NCBI GenBank assembly: GCA_029786595.1 | Contig: JAFLXO010000010.1 | Span: 1 to 34,218 of the forward strand | DNA length: 34,218 bases | From: Nitrososphaerota archaeon | GTDB lineage: Archaea > Thermoproteota > Nitrososphaeria > Conexivisphaerales > UBA164 | Direction of reading: 5' to 3' | Part shown: positions 18,985-28,762 of the stretch, in pieces | Numbering within the stretch: position 1 is the stretch's first letter | How the letters are laid out: the number at the start of each line of letters is the position of its first letter | Notes under the pieces: model-generated | What the model was told of the DNA's origin: nothing | Seen by the model: the letters and a program-made list of their open reading frames with translations, nothing else | Databases searched by the model: none | Program-made: the position numbers and the translations under genes

Positions 18985-19006
18985 TTTCTAGTATGGGAAT
19001 AATCCT
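18975..19006. terminator. Hairpin overlapping a stop codon at a convergent junction
   Basis: AGGATTAT (18975-18982) / ATAATCCT (18999-19006), 8 bp; stop TAA begins at the last stem base. Confidence 0.35.
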
Positions 19007-19077
19007 ATTGGCTTTTCACTACTCTATAATATATCGCAGGAGTTTAAAGGTGCCGGCATTTTTTATACTTCAGAAAC

Positions 19078-19743
19078 TTAAAGTTTTAACATATGACCGT
19101 TTTCATTCAGCCATGTCCTATTTGTTTCATAGTCCGGTTTTAATAGCCCGACCTGCTTCCAAAATAGCTTAGAGTGGTTTCTTACCTTTAGATGCGCGAG
19201 CTCATGAACCACTACATAATCTATAACAGGTAGTGGGGCCATGACCAGTTTCCAGGAGAACCTCAAGTCCCCTTGCACTGAGCATGAACCCCATTTCCTA
19301 TTAGCATTAGAGATTTTCACACAACGGTATTTTAAACCGTTGATCGACGTGAAAAATTTTACCCTTTGTGTAATCACCTTAAGTGCTGCCTCTCTGTACC
19401 ATTTGGTTAGGATAGAGGTAACATCTATATCTACTCCCTTTAAAACATTAAATGAATCGCCATTCCAAACTGGCGAATTAAAGTCCTTCCTATTCAGCCT
19501 ATATAGATTACCTAAATATAGTAACTTCTCACCATCCTCGAACCTGTGATATGGTTCTTCGGTCAACCTTTTTATCATTAAGCCCTTCTTCTTTTGTATC
19601 CAAACATTATGCCTTTGAATAAACTCTTCGATATACCTATCTGCCACTCCATATGGGGCATGTAGAACTACAGACGCATCCTCCTTTACATGGAGTGAAA
19701 TCGTCTTCCTCTTCGACCTTATAACCTGGATATCCTTGTTCAT
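19078..19743 (-). CDS. YgjP-like (DUF45) zinc metallopeptidase
   Basis: 221 aa; NRKWGSCSVQGDLRFSWKLVMAPLPVIDYVVVHELAHLKVRNHSKLFW. Confidence 0.93.
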   Translation of the reverse strand: MNKDIQVIRSKRKTISLHVKEDASVVLHAPYGVADRYIEEFIQRHNVWIQKKKGLMIKRLTEEPYHRFEDGEKLLYLGNLYRLNRKDFNSPVWNGDSFNVLKGVDIDVTSILTKWYREAALKVITQRVKFFTSINGLKYRCVKISNANRKWGSCSVQGDLRFSWKLVMAPLPVIDYVVVHELAHLKVRNHSKLFWKQVGLLKPDYETNRTWLNENGHMLKL

Positions 19744-19898
19744 GACTGCTACTGCTAGGTGATATTGTGCATATCAACTTATCACCTACTCTGACAAGTA
19801 AAATTAATAAACGCTGGACTAAAAACAACAGGTTAGTATCAGCCGATTGAAGATTCAGTTAAACTTATCTATGGGTGTACTGAGAGGATAGAATATTC

Positions 19899-20993
19899 AT
19901 GGTGGCTATTAGTTTAACTGATGCTCTAGTATATGGAAGCAACATAGCTTGGATAGTGCTAATAGTGTTCATATTTGCCTATAATCAAAGGCTTCAAATA
20001 TTTTTAAGCTTGCGATCGGTTAATAAGAGCCTTGTAAAGATCGAGAGTTGGAATAAGGAAGCCAAGGATAAGTTCTTTTTACTCCTGAAAGAAAGAGGGG
20101 CTAGCGATGCTCTTTTAAAAACTGAAGCTAATGCCATGGTTAATACATTTGTGATCGAGCCTGTAAATATGGATCCAAAAGGGATAATCAGTAAAATAGA
20201 TAACGTGGTCCATAACTATGAAGAATTCTTTAAGGCTAAGATTCGGAAAATGTTACCGGCGGTTAATGAGGTTGATCTATATAATCTGAGCGATGTAGCT
20301 GAGGCTTCATTGGTTTTGAATGAAATATACAAGCAGATAAGGCATTACTATCTCTCGGCTAAGAAATACCATGACTACTACTCGCTGGTGCTCCTGCAGA
20401 TGCAAATGCCCATGATAATGGAGGTAGCTGAAGCTTATTATGGCGCTATTCCAGCCCTATCCAAGGGAACTAGTATCGGAGATGCCGTAGGCCCTCTTGT
20501 GATCACACAGCTCGCTGGAGGTGCCGAATTTAAGCCAATAGTAAAGGAAACCGTGGTGGCAGAAAGCACTGTCGAAGAACGAAAGGCCATTTTAATAAAG
20601 GCCAAAGGGCCAGGCGGTACTGTAGGGAGGCCAGGGGAAGCCATCAAAAAGGCGGTTGAAAGTTATAATATAAATTATATAATAACCGTAGACGCGGGGC
20701 TAAAGCTCGAAGGTGAGAATTCTGGACAGACCATAGAGGGTTATGGCGTAGCCATTGGCGGCCCTGGAACAGACAAGTTCTTTGTCGAGGAGTCCGCTAC
20801 CGCTCGGAAAATTCCCATGTACGTTGTTATAATAAAAATGTCTGAAAAGGAGGCCATAGGGGAGATGACTGACGCTGTAAGGCGTGCCTCATTGGACGCC
20901 ATAAACAAGGTCAAGATGATAGTTAGGGAAAGAACTAGTAAGGATGATGTGGTTCTAATAGCCGGAATAGGAAATACTATGGGAATAAGTTAA
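19899..20993 (+). CDS. DUF1512 family archaeal membrane-anchored protein
   Basis: 364 aa; N-terminal TM helix, KGPGGTVGRPGEAI, conserved archaeal C-terminus. Confidence 0.8.
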   Translation: MVAISLTDALVYGSNIAWIVLIVFIFAYNQRLQIFLSLRSVNKSLVKIESWNKEAKDKFFLLLKERGASDALLKTEANAMVNTFVIEPVNMDPKGIISKIDNVVHNYEEFFKAKIRKMLPAVNEVDLYNLSDVAEASLVLNEIYKQIRHYYLSAKKYHDYYSLVLLQMQMPMIMEVAEAYYGAIPALSKGTSIGDAVGPLVITQLAGGAEFKPIVKETVVAESTVEERKAILIKAKGPGGTVGRPGEAIKKAVESYNINYIITVDAGLKLEGENSGQTIEGYGVAIGGPGTDKFFVEESATARKIPMYVVIIKMSEKEAIGEMTDAVRRASLDAINKVKMIVRERTSKDDVVLIAGIGNTMGIS

Positions 20994-21469
20994 GGTCTAT
21001 CAGTAAGGATTGCCCTCTTAAGACCGTCGCTGTTCTGATACTTACCCCGGTATCCAGTTGATTCATAAGATTCCTGCATTAAAAAGTGCCATACCTTCAA
21101 ACCTTTCTCCAGCTTTATGGGGCGCGGCCCCATCCTTATAATTAGACTGAGGACGCCACTATAGCCAGCGTCTACTACCGTCGGTGGAATTAGGAGCCCC
21201 ATCCTTGCCCATGTGCTCTTGAGGAAGATCAATCCCACCACATTCAATGGCAGAGTTATCCTTTCAGCCGTACTCATTAGGTAAAAAGTGTCTGGCCTGC
21301 TCATAAATCCTTCATCCATACTGTATTCTAGTTCATTGCTTATATCCACAACCTTATCTCCAATTCGTAAATCGATGCCGTTGGGTGACAAATTATCCGA
21401 CAAAAAGGGTTCTATCCCAATTTCTCCGCTCAGGATCCTTTTCTTTATTTCAATATCAGAAAGTATCAA
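20990..21469 (-). CDS. dcd: dCTP deaminase
   Basis: 159 aa; MILSDIEIKKRI, SPNGIDLRIGD, KSTWARMGLLIPPTVVDAGYSG. Confidence 0.93.
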   Translation of the reverse strand: MILSDIEIKKRILSGEIGIEPFLSDNLSPNGIDLRIGDKVVDISNELEYSMDEGFMSRPDTFYLMSTAERITLPLNVVGLIFLKSTWARMGLLIPPTVVDAGYSGVLSLIIRMGPRPIKLEKGLKVWHFLMQESYESTGYRGKYQNSDGLKRAILTDRP

Positions 21470-21470
21470 C

Positions 21471-22550
21471 TCAGATCCTCTTTTTATTTATCAGGCCTGG
21501 TAAAGAATCTATTAGGGGGCGTGGTGCCATGGAAAATCTCAGTGGGTTTTTGAATTTCAAAAATGGTTTTAGTCTCCTTGTTATGTATCCATTTTTGAGC
21601 AGTTCATTAAACAGCTTTTCAGTCGAGGTTTGTGTAGATATTGTAAGGAAGAAGGTATCGGTTGGTGTTTTCTTTATTCCTTGATCTAGCTCACTTAGGA
21701 ACCAGCTCATGGTTTCCAACGCCTGATTCCACTTGGCTTTAAAATAATCTAGGTGCTCTAGGGCTTCAGCTGCAAGGGCCAGAGACAGGCTCGATATGGG
21801 GAAAGTGAGCTGCATGTTGTTCAACACCCTTATTAAATCAGGCGGACCAATTATATACCCTATTCTCATTCCAGCAAGTGCAAATGACTTCGAAAATGTA
21901 CGCATTATGGCTAAATTATCATAGCGCTTGAGATATTTAATCAGGCTCCTTTTGGATATCTCAGCATAAGTTTCATCTATAACTAGGAGACCCGGAAAGG
22001 AATCCAAGAGCCGTTTTAGCTCCTCCTCATCTATGGAGTTCCCGGTAGGGTTATTTGGGGAACACAAAAAGAGCATATCGGTGCCCCCCTTTAAAATCAT
22101 TTCAACTGGAAGGCTAAAATCTTCACGGTAAGGAAAGGATACTGCGCGAACCCGGTTTAGGGTTGATCTGACTTTATACATGGAAAAGGTCGGTTCGACG
22201 ATCCCCACGCCTCCATTTTTTTTAAAAACAAGCGTAAGTAAGTCTATTATCTGATCAGTGCCGGCGCCAAGAAACACACTGGAAGCATTTATACCGAGGT
22301 ACCTTCCTATCGATTCCTTCAAATAATCTGTCTCCATATGGGGATATAACCTGGGGTCCACCCTGTCAATGGCCCTTTTAAGTAAGCCAGAAATAAACTC
22401 CCTTTCTACAAATAGGTTTTCATTTGATTGCAGAGGAATCATATCCTCTGTTTTTATTCCAGTTATCCTTGCTGCCTTCTGAATACTTATGCCCCCTTCG
22501 TATAGATCTCTATCTGAAAACATCCTGAGCCGCTTCGTCCATTCCTTCAA
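21471..22550 (-). CDS. hisC: Histidinol-phosphate aminotransferase-like PLP enzyme
   Basis: 359 aa; LQSNENLF, LGAGTDQIIDLL, LCSPNNPTGN, IDETYAEI, TFSKSFALAGMRIGY. True start may be an internal Met (MFSDRD). Confidence 0.88.
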   Translation of the reverse strand: MKEWTKRLRMFSDRDLYEGGISIQKAARITGIKTEDMIPLQSNENLFVEREFISGLLKRAIDRVDPRLYPHMETDYLKESIGRYLGINASSVFLGAGTDQIIDLLTLVFKKNGGVGIVEPTFSMYKVRSTLNRVRAVSFPYREDFSLPVEMILKGGTDMLFLCSPNNPTGNSIDEEELKRLLDSFPGLLVIDETYAEISKRSLIKYLKRYDNLAIMRTFSKSFALAGMRIGYIIGPPDLIRVLNNMQLTFPISSLSLALAAEALEHLDYFKAKWNQALETMSWFLSELDQGIKKTPTDTFFLTISTQTSTEKLFNELLKNGYITRRLKPFLKFKNPLRFSMAPRPLIDSLPGLINKKRI

Positions 22551-22709
22551 AGATTGCGCCCTTGATGACTCCTACTATATCCGTTTTAAGTTTATCCTTT
22601 GAACTATTTATTACAAAATTATACTGTTGATAGATCAACGGCATGCCTTATTTAAAAGTGAAGAATTTTACACAAAACGCTTTTTAATCTAGGTATTAAG
22701 ACACATTTT

Positions 22710-23906
22710 ATGCACTCAAGGATCAATCGGATTTCGCTTGAAGAGGCATTTAGCCTATTATCACAAGAATTAAGAGCAAAGCCATTGGAGGCCATGGATG
22801 TTGAATCAGCGGTGGGAAGGGTACTGGCAGAAAACATAGTTTCTAGAGAAGATGTCCCAAAATGGCCAATCAGCGAAGTTGATGGGTACGCCCTTCGCGC
22901 TGACTCAAGGGTTACTACTTATACCATAGTGGGAAGGAGCGGACCTGGAGAAAGATTCAGCGGGCCCCTAACCGATGCACAATGTATAAGGATATTGACG
23001 GGCAGCTATTTGCCCGAGGGCACGGATACTGTGGTACCTCAGGAGGAGGTAATAAAAGATGGCAGCTCGATAACCATCAAGGGTGAAATCCCGCGGGGGG
23101 GTAGCCTAATGAAAAGTGGTTATGAATATAAAAATGGAGAGCTGATAGCTGGCCAGGGCAGCAGGATCACACCGTCTATGGCGGCATTCCTGACGTACCT
23201 GAGGATAGATCGTGTGTTGACTTACTCAACCATCAGTGTTGGCATCATTTCTGTCGGGTCTGAATTAACTACCATGGGTAAGTGGAGAGATGGAAAGGTC
23301 GTTAATTCTAATTATATATCGCTGATGGGATCGGCCCGGTCAATGGGATTAAATCCAAAGAACTTCGGTATAGTCAGGGACGATGTCACTGAAATTTCCG
23401 AGAAGATAAGAACCGCGCTAAGGAAATGCGATATTGTGGTTATGAGCGGGGGATCGAGCGTTGGAGATACCGACATGGTGTTTGAAGCACTGCATCAAAT
23501 CAAATCCAAGTATATTTTCCATGGCTTAAAACTTAAGCCTGGAAGGACTGCCGGAGTTGCAATTATGAATGGAAAACCAATAGTCTCCGTTTCAGGAAAT
23601 ATACAAGCTGCAACCATCGAGCTGATGATAGTTGTTAGTGAAATTGCCAGATTGCTGTCAGGAGGCGGTATTACGGTTAAACGAATGACATGTATGATAG
23701 ACAGGGATGTCGAACTTAATACCAAGCCTGGCTATAAAAGCGTACTATGGCTTAAGCTCTATCAGATAGGGAATCAGCTCTTTGGGTCTCCTCTTATGGC
23801 AAGAAGCCCGATGAAGAGTATCGTTATGAGGGCGGACGGGTTCAGTATAGTTGAATCGCCCAATTTGAGGAGTGGAGAAAACATCGAAACTATACTTCTG
23901 AATTAA
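22710..23906 (+). CDS. moeA: Molybdopterin molybdotransferase MoeA
   Basis: 398 aa; EDVPKWPISEVDGYALRA, RILTGSYLPEGTDTVVPQE, VMSGGSSVGDTDMV, GLKLKPGRTAGVAIMNGKPIVSVSGN. Confidence 0.95.
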   Translation: MHSRINRISLEEAFSLLSQELRAKPLEAMDVESAVGRVLAENIVSREDVPKWPISEVDGYALRADSRVTTYTIVGRSGPGERFSGPLTDAQCIRILTGSYLPEGTDTVVPQEEVIKDGSSITIKGEIPRGGSLMKSGYEYKNGELIAGQGSRITPSMAAFLTYLRIDRVLTYSTISVGIISVGSELTTMGKWRDGKVVNSNYISLMGSARSMGLNPKNFGIVRDDVTEISEKIRTALRKCDIVVMSGGSSVGDTDMVFEALHQIKSKYIFHGLKLKPGRTAGVAIMNGKPIVSVSGNIQAATIELMIVVSEIARLLSGGGITVKRMTCMIDRDVELNTKPGYKSVLWLKLYQIGNQLFGSPLMARSPMKSIVMRADGFSIVESPNLRSGENIETILLN

Positions 23907-23973
23907 GCTGGGGGCGAAACTGATGAAAAAAATCAATATACGGATGTTCTATTGATTATTTCTGCAAAATCTG

Positions 23974-24000
23974 CTTTTATATAAATTTTTTATGTAAAAG
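23974..24000. promoter_or_regulatory. 11-bp AT-rich inverted repeat upstream of the BMP-ABC operon (operator or terminator candidate)
   Basis: CTTTTATATAA-ATTTT-TTATGTAAAAG, all positions paired with one G-T wobble. Confidence 0.35.
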
Positions 24001-24055
24001 ACCTTTTTTTTATTACAGAAACATCACACGAAACATATATATATGAACAATAATA

Positions 24056-25192
24056 GTGGTTATTAAATTGACAAAAAAACTTAAGTCGATTTCTACATTA
24101 GCAATAGTAGCAGTAATCATCGTGATCATAGTCGTCGCAGGAGTTGGCGGATATTACTATTATATGACAACTTCTAGCAAGGTAACACCTCCACCAACAC
24201 CATCAAAGGGTTCCGTAAAGATTGCCTTACTTCTTGCTGGGGTAAGCACCGATCTCTCATGGAACGAAGCCGGGTATGCCATGACACAACAGTTAGCGCA
24301 AGATCTCACTAATGCTGGCTACAACGTCACGGTTAGCGTTGCAGAAGGGCTGTATACGTCCGAAGAGATCCAGCCGGCCATGCAGACATATGCATCTGAA
24401 GGATATAACATAATAATAGGTATGGGCTTCCAAGACCAGGCGCCTGCAACCTCGATTTACGCCCAATATCCAAATACGCTATTCCTAATAGCTGACGGGT
24501 ATCAATCAGGGCCAAATATGCAAACCGTTATAGATGATGCTGCGCAGCTTGGTTTCGTACAGGGTGTCCAAGCTGCCCTACTGAGCAAGAACCACATAGT
24601 GGCAGCAATAGGAGGAGAGAATGTGGGTGATATAACGTGGGCGACGACCGGATTCGAACTGGGTGTCCAGTACGCTGATCAGAACTTCTTAAATGGGATA
24701 AATACTACAATAATAACTACTTATACAGGCAATTTCAACGATCCTGCTGCAGCACTTAGTGCAGCCACAGCCGCCGTATCCGATGGAGCGGATGTCCTGT
24801 GGTGTAGCGGCGACGGCATAACCGAAGGGGTAGCTCAGGAGGCTGCGACAGCAAATGTTCCGTTCCTGTATGCAGAGTACAATGCTACATCCTTTGACCC
24901 AGAAACCACCTATGGTGGTGTCTCATTTACCTTTGCACCACTGCTGTATCAGGCGGCTACAAGCTGGTTAGTAAACAAGACCATATCGCCACTACCGTAT
25001 TATGCGAACTTCGGCAATGGTGGACTAACATTGAACCTTACACCTTACAACCCATCAAATGTGACAACCATAGTCAACAACATAGAGAGCGCCCTTGCAA
25101 GCAATAAGATAATGATATATCAGGAAAACACCACTACTGGAAGCTTGTATTACTCCCCAGTAACTCCATCCTATAATTCTCTATTTGGATAG
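24056..25192 (+). CDS. BMP-family ABC transporter substrate-binding protein
   Basis: 378 aa; N-terminal hydrophobic helix, PPPTPSKG linker, BMP/PnrA-like fold (KIALLLAGVSTDLSWNEAGY...IIGMGFQDQAPATSIYAQYPNTLFLIADG). Confidence 0.9.
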   Translation: MVIKLTKKLKSISTLAIVAVIIVIIVVAGVGGYYYYMTTSSKVTPPPTPSKGSVKIALLLAGVSTDLSWNEAGYAMTQQLAQDLTNAGYNVTVSVAEGLYTSEEIQPAMQTYASEGYNIIIGMGFQDQAPATSIYAQYPNTLFLIADGYQSGPNMQTVIDDAAQLGFVQGVQAALLSKNHIVAAIGGENVGDITWATTGFELGVQYADQNFLNGINTTIITTYTGNFNDPAAALSAATAAVSDGADVLWCSGDGITEGVAQEAATANVPFLYAEYNATSFDPETTYGGVSFTFAPLLYQAATSWLVNKTISPLPYYANFGNGGLTLNLTPYNPSNVTTIVNNIESALASNKIMIYQENTTTGSLYYSPVTPSYNSLFG

Positions 25193-25200
25193 GGTTCCCC

Positions 25201-26247
25201 TTGAACATAGGAAAACCAATCCAAATCATTTTTTTTATAATTTTAGCCTTACTGATTAGTTCATTCCTACTTCTTATCGATCATGTTTCACCGATAGCCG
25301 GTATAGCTGAGCTTATCTCCAGCGGGTTTTTAACCCACTACGGCCTTATGGCGACCCTTAATGATACCATTCCATTATTGATAGTTGCCGTGGCTATCAT
25401 CATTCCGTTCGTCGCTAAGTTCTGGAACATCGGAGGGCAGGGGCAGTACATATTTGGGTCCATATTCGCTACATGGATAGGGCTTGAGCTAGCCGGTTCC
25501 CTGCCGGTTGCCCTCCTTATAACAGTCGCAATAATATTTGCATTCATAGGCGGCGCTCTTTGGGCCATACCACCTACCTTGATGAAGATCTACTTTGGGA
25601 CCAATGAGATAATTACGACCCTCATGATGAACTTCATCGCGGTCTACTTCCTGGACTATATGACCATAGGTCCCATGGAAGGCGCTTTGGCCAAGATAAC
25701 CCACGTGCCATCTTCGGCGCCAATTCCCACACCTGATCTACTACCTCACATTGGGGGGGTAAGCACCGGCATCTTTCTGGCGCTGGCTATTGCTATAATA
25801 ATATTTCTTCTTTTAAGATATACCAATTTTGGTTATGAGTTGAAACTGATAGGTAGCAGCGTTGACGCTGCCAAGTATTCAGGGGCGTCGTTAAGGAGGG
25901 ATTTGCTTTTATCCATGGTACTCAGCGGCGGAATCGCCGGAATAGCTGGTATGATTCAGGTTTTTGGAATAACCACCGTGCTTTTGCCACAGGTGTTCAG
26001 CGATATTACGACTAGCTTTGGTTACGTGGGAATACCGGTGGCGCTTGTTGCATCCCTCAATCCTTTAATTACGATCATCTCAGCCTTCTTCTTCTCTGGT
26101 ATTCTTAATGGCGCATATGCTATGGAGATTTCGTTTGGGATACCTATTGACCTGGTAATCACAATATATGGCCTGATGATGTTCTTCGCCGTTATAGGCG
26201 TTATGATAAACCTTGGAAAGATCTTTAGGAGGCCTAGAGCGAAATGA
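25201..26247 (+). CDS. ABC transporter permease (BMP/nucleoside type)
   Basis: 348 aa polytopic; GTNEIITTLMMNFIAVYFLDYM typical of BMP-associated permeases. Confidence 0.9.
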   Translation: MNIGKPIQIIFFIILALLISSFLLLIDHVSPIAGIAELISSGFLTHYGLMATLNDTIPLLIVAVAIIIPFVAKFWNIGGQGQYIFGSIFATWIGLELAGSLPVALLITVAIIFAFIGGALWAIPPTLMKIYFGTNEIITTLMMNFIAVYFLDYMTIGPMEGALAKITHVPSSAPIPTPDLLPHIGGVSTGIFLALAIAIIIFLLLRYTNFGYELKLIGSSVDAAKYSGASLRRDLLLSMVLSGGIAGIAGMIQVFGITTVLLPQVFSDITTSFGYVGIPVALVASLNPLITIISAFFFSGILNGAYAMEISFGIPIDLVITIYGLMMFFAVIGVMINLGKIFRRPRAK

Positions 26248-27188
26248 ACTCCTTAGTATCCATTTTACTGCTTTTATTGCCTACTGTGGTGCTGGGCATG
26301 GTACCGCGTGCAGCCCCCATATTCGCGGCGGCACTTGGTGAAGACGTGGACCAGAGCGCTGGAACGCTAAATCTAGGGGTAGAAGGTATGATGCTTTTGG
26401 GGACCATAATAGGGTTTGTAATTGACTTCGAAACGGGGGACTTTGTACTGGCTTTCATCGTTGCGGGGCTAGCATCGGCCCTATTGGCGCTATTTCACGG
26501 GATAGCTACTATATCATTTAAGGCGGACCAGGTCACTAGTGGTACTGCCATATGGTTCATTGGATGGGGCCTATCTGGGTTCATCTATTCCTCCCTTTTT
26601 GGTAAAGCTTCTTCACCTCCGGTGGTTAAGACCATTCCTACGCTATACATACCTCATCTAACCGATATACCGTATATCGGCAAATTCCTGTTCGGGCAGG
26701 ACCCGGTGGTTTATGCACTTCTTATAACGTTCTTGGCTGTGCAGTATTTCCTATTTCATACAAAGGCTGGGCTAAACCTGAGAACGGTTGGCGAAGACCC
26801 CCTTGTGGCCGAAATTATGGGTGTTAACCCGGACCTTTACAGGTATCTTGCACTTATATTCGGCGGCTTTATGGCCGGAGTGGGTGGCGCATATATAACG
26901 CTTTCCTTGGTGGGCTCATTTTATTTTGATATGACAGCTGGCATGGGGTTCATCGCAGTGGCTTTGGTATATTTTGGCAAATGGAATCCTGTGAGGGTGC
27001 TGATAGGTTCCCTAGTTTTCGGGGCTGTATATGTGCTCTATCTTGCATTGGAAACCTACTTCCCTGCAACCCCTTACCAGTTCTTTTCGATGTTTCCTTA
27101 TATAGCTACCATGATTCTGATAATCCTAGTCGGTGCAAAGGCGCACGCCCCTGCGGCGCTGGCGCTTCCGTACATTAAGGAGGGATAG
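26244..27188 (+). CDS. ABC transporter permease, second subunit (BMP/nucleoside type)
   Basis: 314 aa; GTLNLGVEGMMLLGTIIGF and GLNLRTVGEDPLVAEIMGVN; ATGA overlap with the preceding gene. Confidence 0.9.
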   Translation: MNSLVSILLLLLPTVVLGMVPRAAPIFAAALGEDVDQSAGTLNLGVEGMMLLGTIIGFVIDFETGDFVLAFIVAGLASALLALFHGIATISFKADQVTSGTAIWFIGWGLSGFIYSSLFGKASSPPVVKTIPTLYIPHLTDIPYIGKFLFGQDPVVYALLITFLAVQYFLFHTKAGLNLRTVGEDPLVAEIMGVNPDLYRYLALIFGGFMAGVGGAYITLSLVGSFYFDMTAGMGFIAVALVYFGKWNPVRVLIGSLVFGAVYVLYLALETYFPATPYQFFSMFPYIATMILIILVGAKAHAPAALALPYIKEG

Positions 27189-27190
27189 GC

Positions 27191-28708
27191 TTGGTCACAG
27201 AACCCGCTATAATAATGAAAGGGATAGTCAAACAATTCCCGGGTGTGCTTGCGGTGGATCATGTGGACTTCGAGCTCTATCCGAAGGAAATACACGCGCT
27301 GCTGGGGGAAAACGGAGCTGGCAAAACAACCCTAATGAACGTGCTCTATGGCGTATACAGGGCTGATGAAGGTCAGATATTAATAAATGGAAAGGAGGTC
27401 AAAATTAGGAATGCTGTGGACGCCCAAAGTAACGGCATAGGTATGGTACACCAACACTTTTCCCTTATTCCGGTATTTACCGTTAAGGAAAACCTGTCGA
27501 TAGGCCTCAGGACCGGCGGTTTCAGGTTAAATCTTAATCAAATAGAATCAAAAATAGAGGAAGCCGAAAGGAACTACGGCATAGAAATCGATCTTGATAA
27601 AAAGGTGCAACAGCTCAGCGTCGGCGAGCAGCAGAGGGTGGAAATCCTTAAGCTGCTTTTCAGGGGGGCAAGCACGTTGATCCTGGATGAGCCCACATCT
27701 TCACTGACGCCTCAGGAGGTGGCTAACCTGTTCAAGAGCCTAAGGGCTCTACAGTCTGAAGGTAAAACGATAATAATCATAACCCATAAGCTATATGAAG
27801 TGCTCGATATTGCAGACAGGGTTACAGTGCTTCGGAAGGGCAAAGTCGTATTCAAATCGATGAAGGAAGGATTGACCTCTCAGGTCCTAACCGAAGCCAT
27901 GATAGGGAGAGGTGTTGAGCTATCAAACTATAAGAGGGAGAAGGTAAGCTCCGGAAATTCATTGGTTGTTGAGGGGCTTTCGGTTAGGGGTGACAGGAAC
28001 GATGAGGTGGTAAGCGATGCCAGCCTGGAGGTCCGCGCGGGCGAAATACTTGGAATAGCTGGAGTATCCGGCAATGGCCAGAAGGAGCTTGTCGAGTCAA
28101 TATTTGGGCTTAGGAAAAGCAAGAGGGGCAGGATAACGATTAACGGGAATGATATAACTAATTTAGGAGTCAAGGAACGTATTAAGGTTGGCCTAGGATA
28201 TATCCCAGAGGAAAGGAAGACACGTGGTGCAGCAGGTTCCCTTCCATTAACTCTTAATAGTGTGATGCATGATCACTGGGGGCAACCATATCTCACAAGG
28301 GGCGCTTTCAACTATAAAGCAATAAAGAAATTCGCAGGTGATATTATCTCCGGTTTTAAGGTGGCCTCCAAGGACGAAAACGTTCTCGCTAGGGATCTAT
28401 CCGGGGGCAACCTACAGAAGTTCATAGTAGGACGGGAAATGATAAGGAATTCTAGCTTTTTGATGTCAGTCAACCCGACATCCGGGCTCGATGTAGGTGC
28501 AACAGAATATGTTAGGAATGAACTTGTAGCCTATAGGAACAAGGGCGGTGGGGTGTTACTCGTGTCAGAAGATTTGGACGAGGTGTTAGCCCTTAGCGAC
28601 AGGATAGTGGTTATGTATAGGGGGAAAACATCCAAACCTGTAGAGCAAAAGGACTTCGATAGGCTAAAGATAGGTGCTATGATGCTTGGAGAGGGCTTTA
28701 GTCACTGA
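27191..28708 (+). CDS. ABC transporter ATP-binding protein, tandem ATPase (sugar/nucleoside type)
   Basis: 505 aa; GENGAGKTTLM, LSVGEQQRVEILKLLFRGASTLILDEPTSSLTPQE, degenerate second half GVSGNGQKELVE, LSGGNLQKFIVGRE. Confidence 0.95.
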   Translation: MVTEPAIIMKGIVKQFPGVLAVDHVDFELYPKEIHALLGENGAGKTTLMNVLYGVYRADEGQILINGKEVKIRNAVDAQSNGIGMVHQHFSLIPVFTVKENLSIGLRTGGFRLNLNQIESKIEEAERNYGIEIDLDKKVQQLSVGEQQRVEILKLLFRGASTLILDEPTSSLTPQEVANLFKSLRALQSEGKTIIIITHKLYEVLDIADRVTVLRKGKVVFKSMKEGLTSQVLTEAMIGRGVELSNYKREKVSSGNSLVVEGLSVRGDRNDEVVSDASLEVRAGEILGIAGVSGNGQKELVESIFGLRKSKRGRITINGNDITNLGVKERIKVGLGYIPEERKTRGAAGSLPLTLNSVMHDHWGQPYLTRGAFNYKAIKKFAGDIISGFKVASKDENVLARDLSGGNLQKFIVGREMIRNSSFLMSVNPTSGLDVGATEYVRNELVAYRNKGGGVLLVSEDLDEVLALSDRIVVMYRGKTSKPVEQKDFDRLKIGAMMLGEGFSH

Positions 28709-28762
28709 TCCGTTGGCTACCATGCAAAAGAGATAATAAGGTACAGTAAATTTGCATATGTC

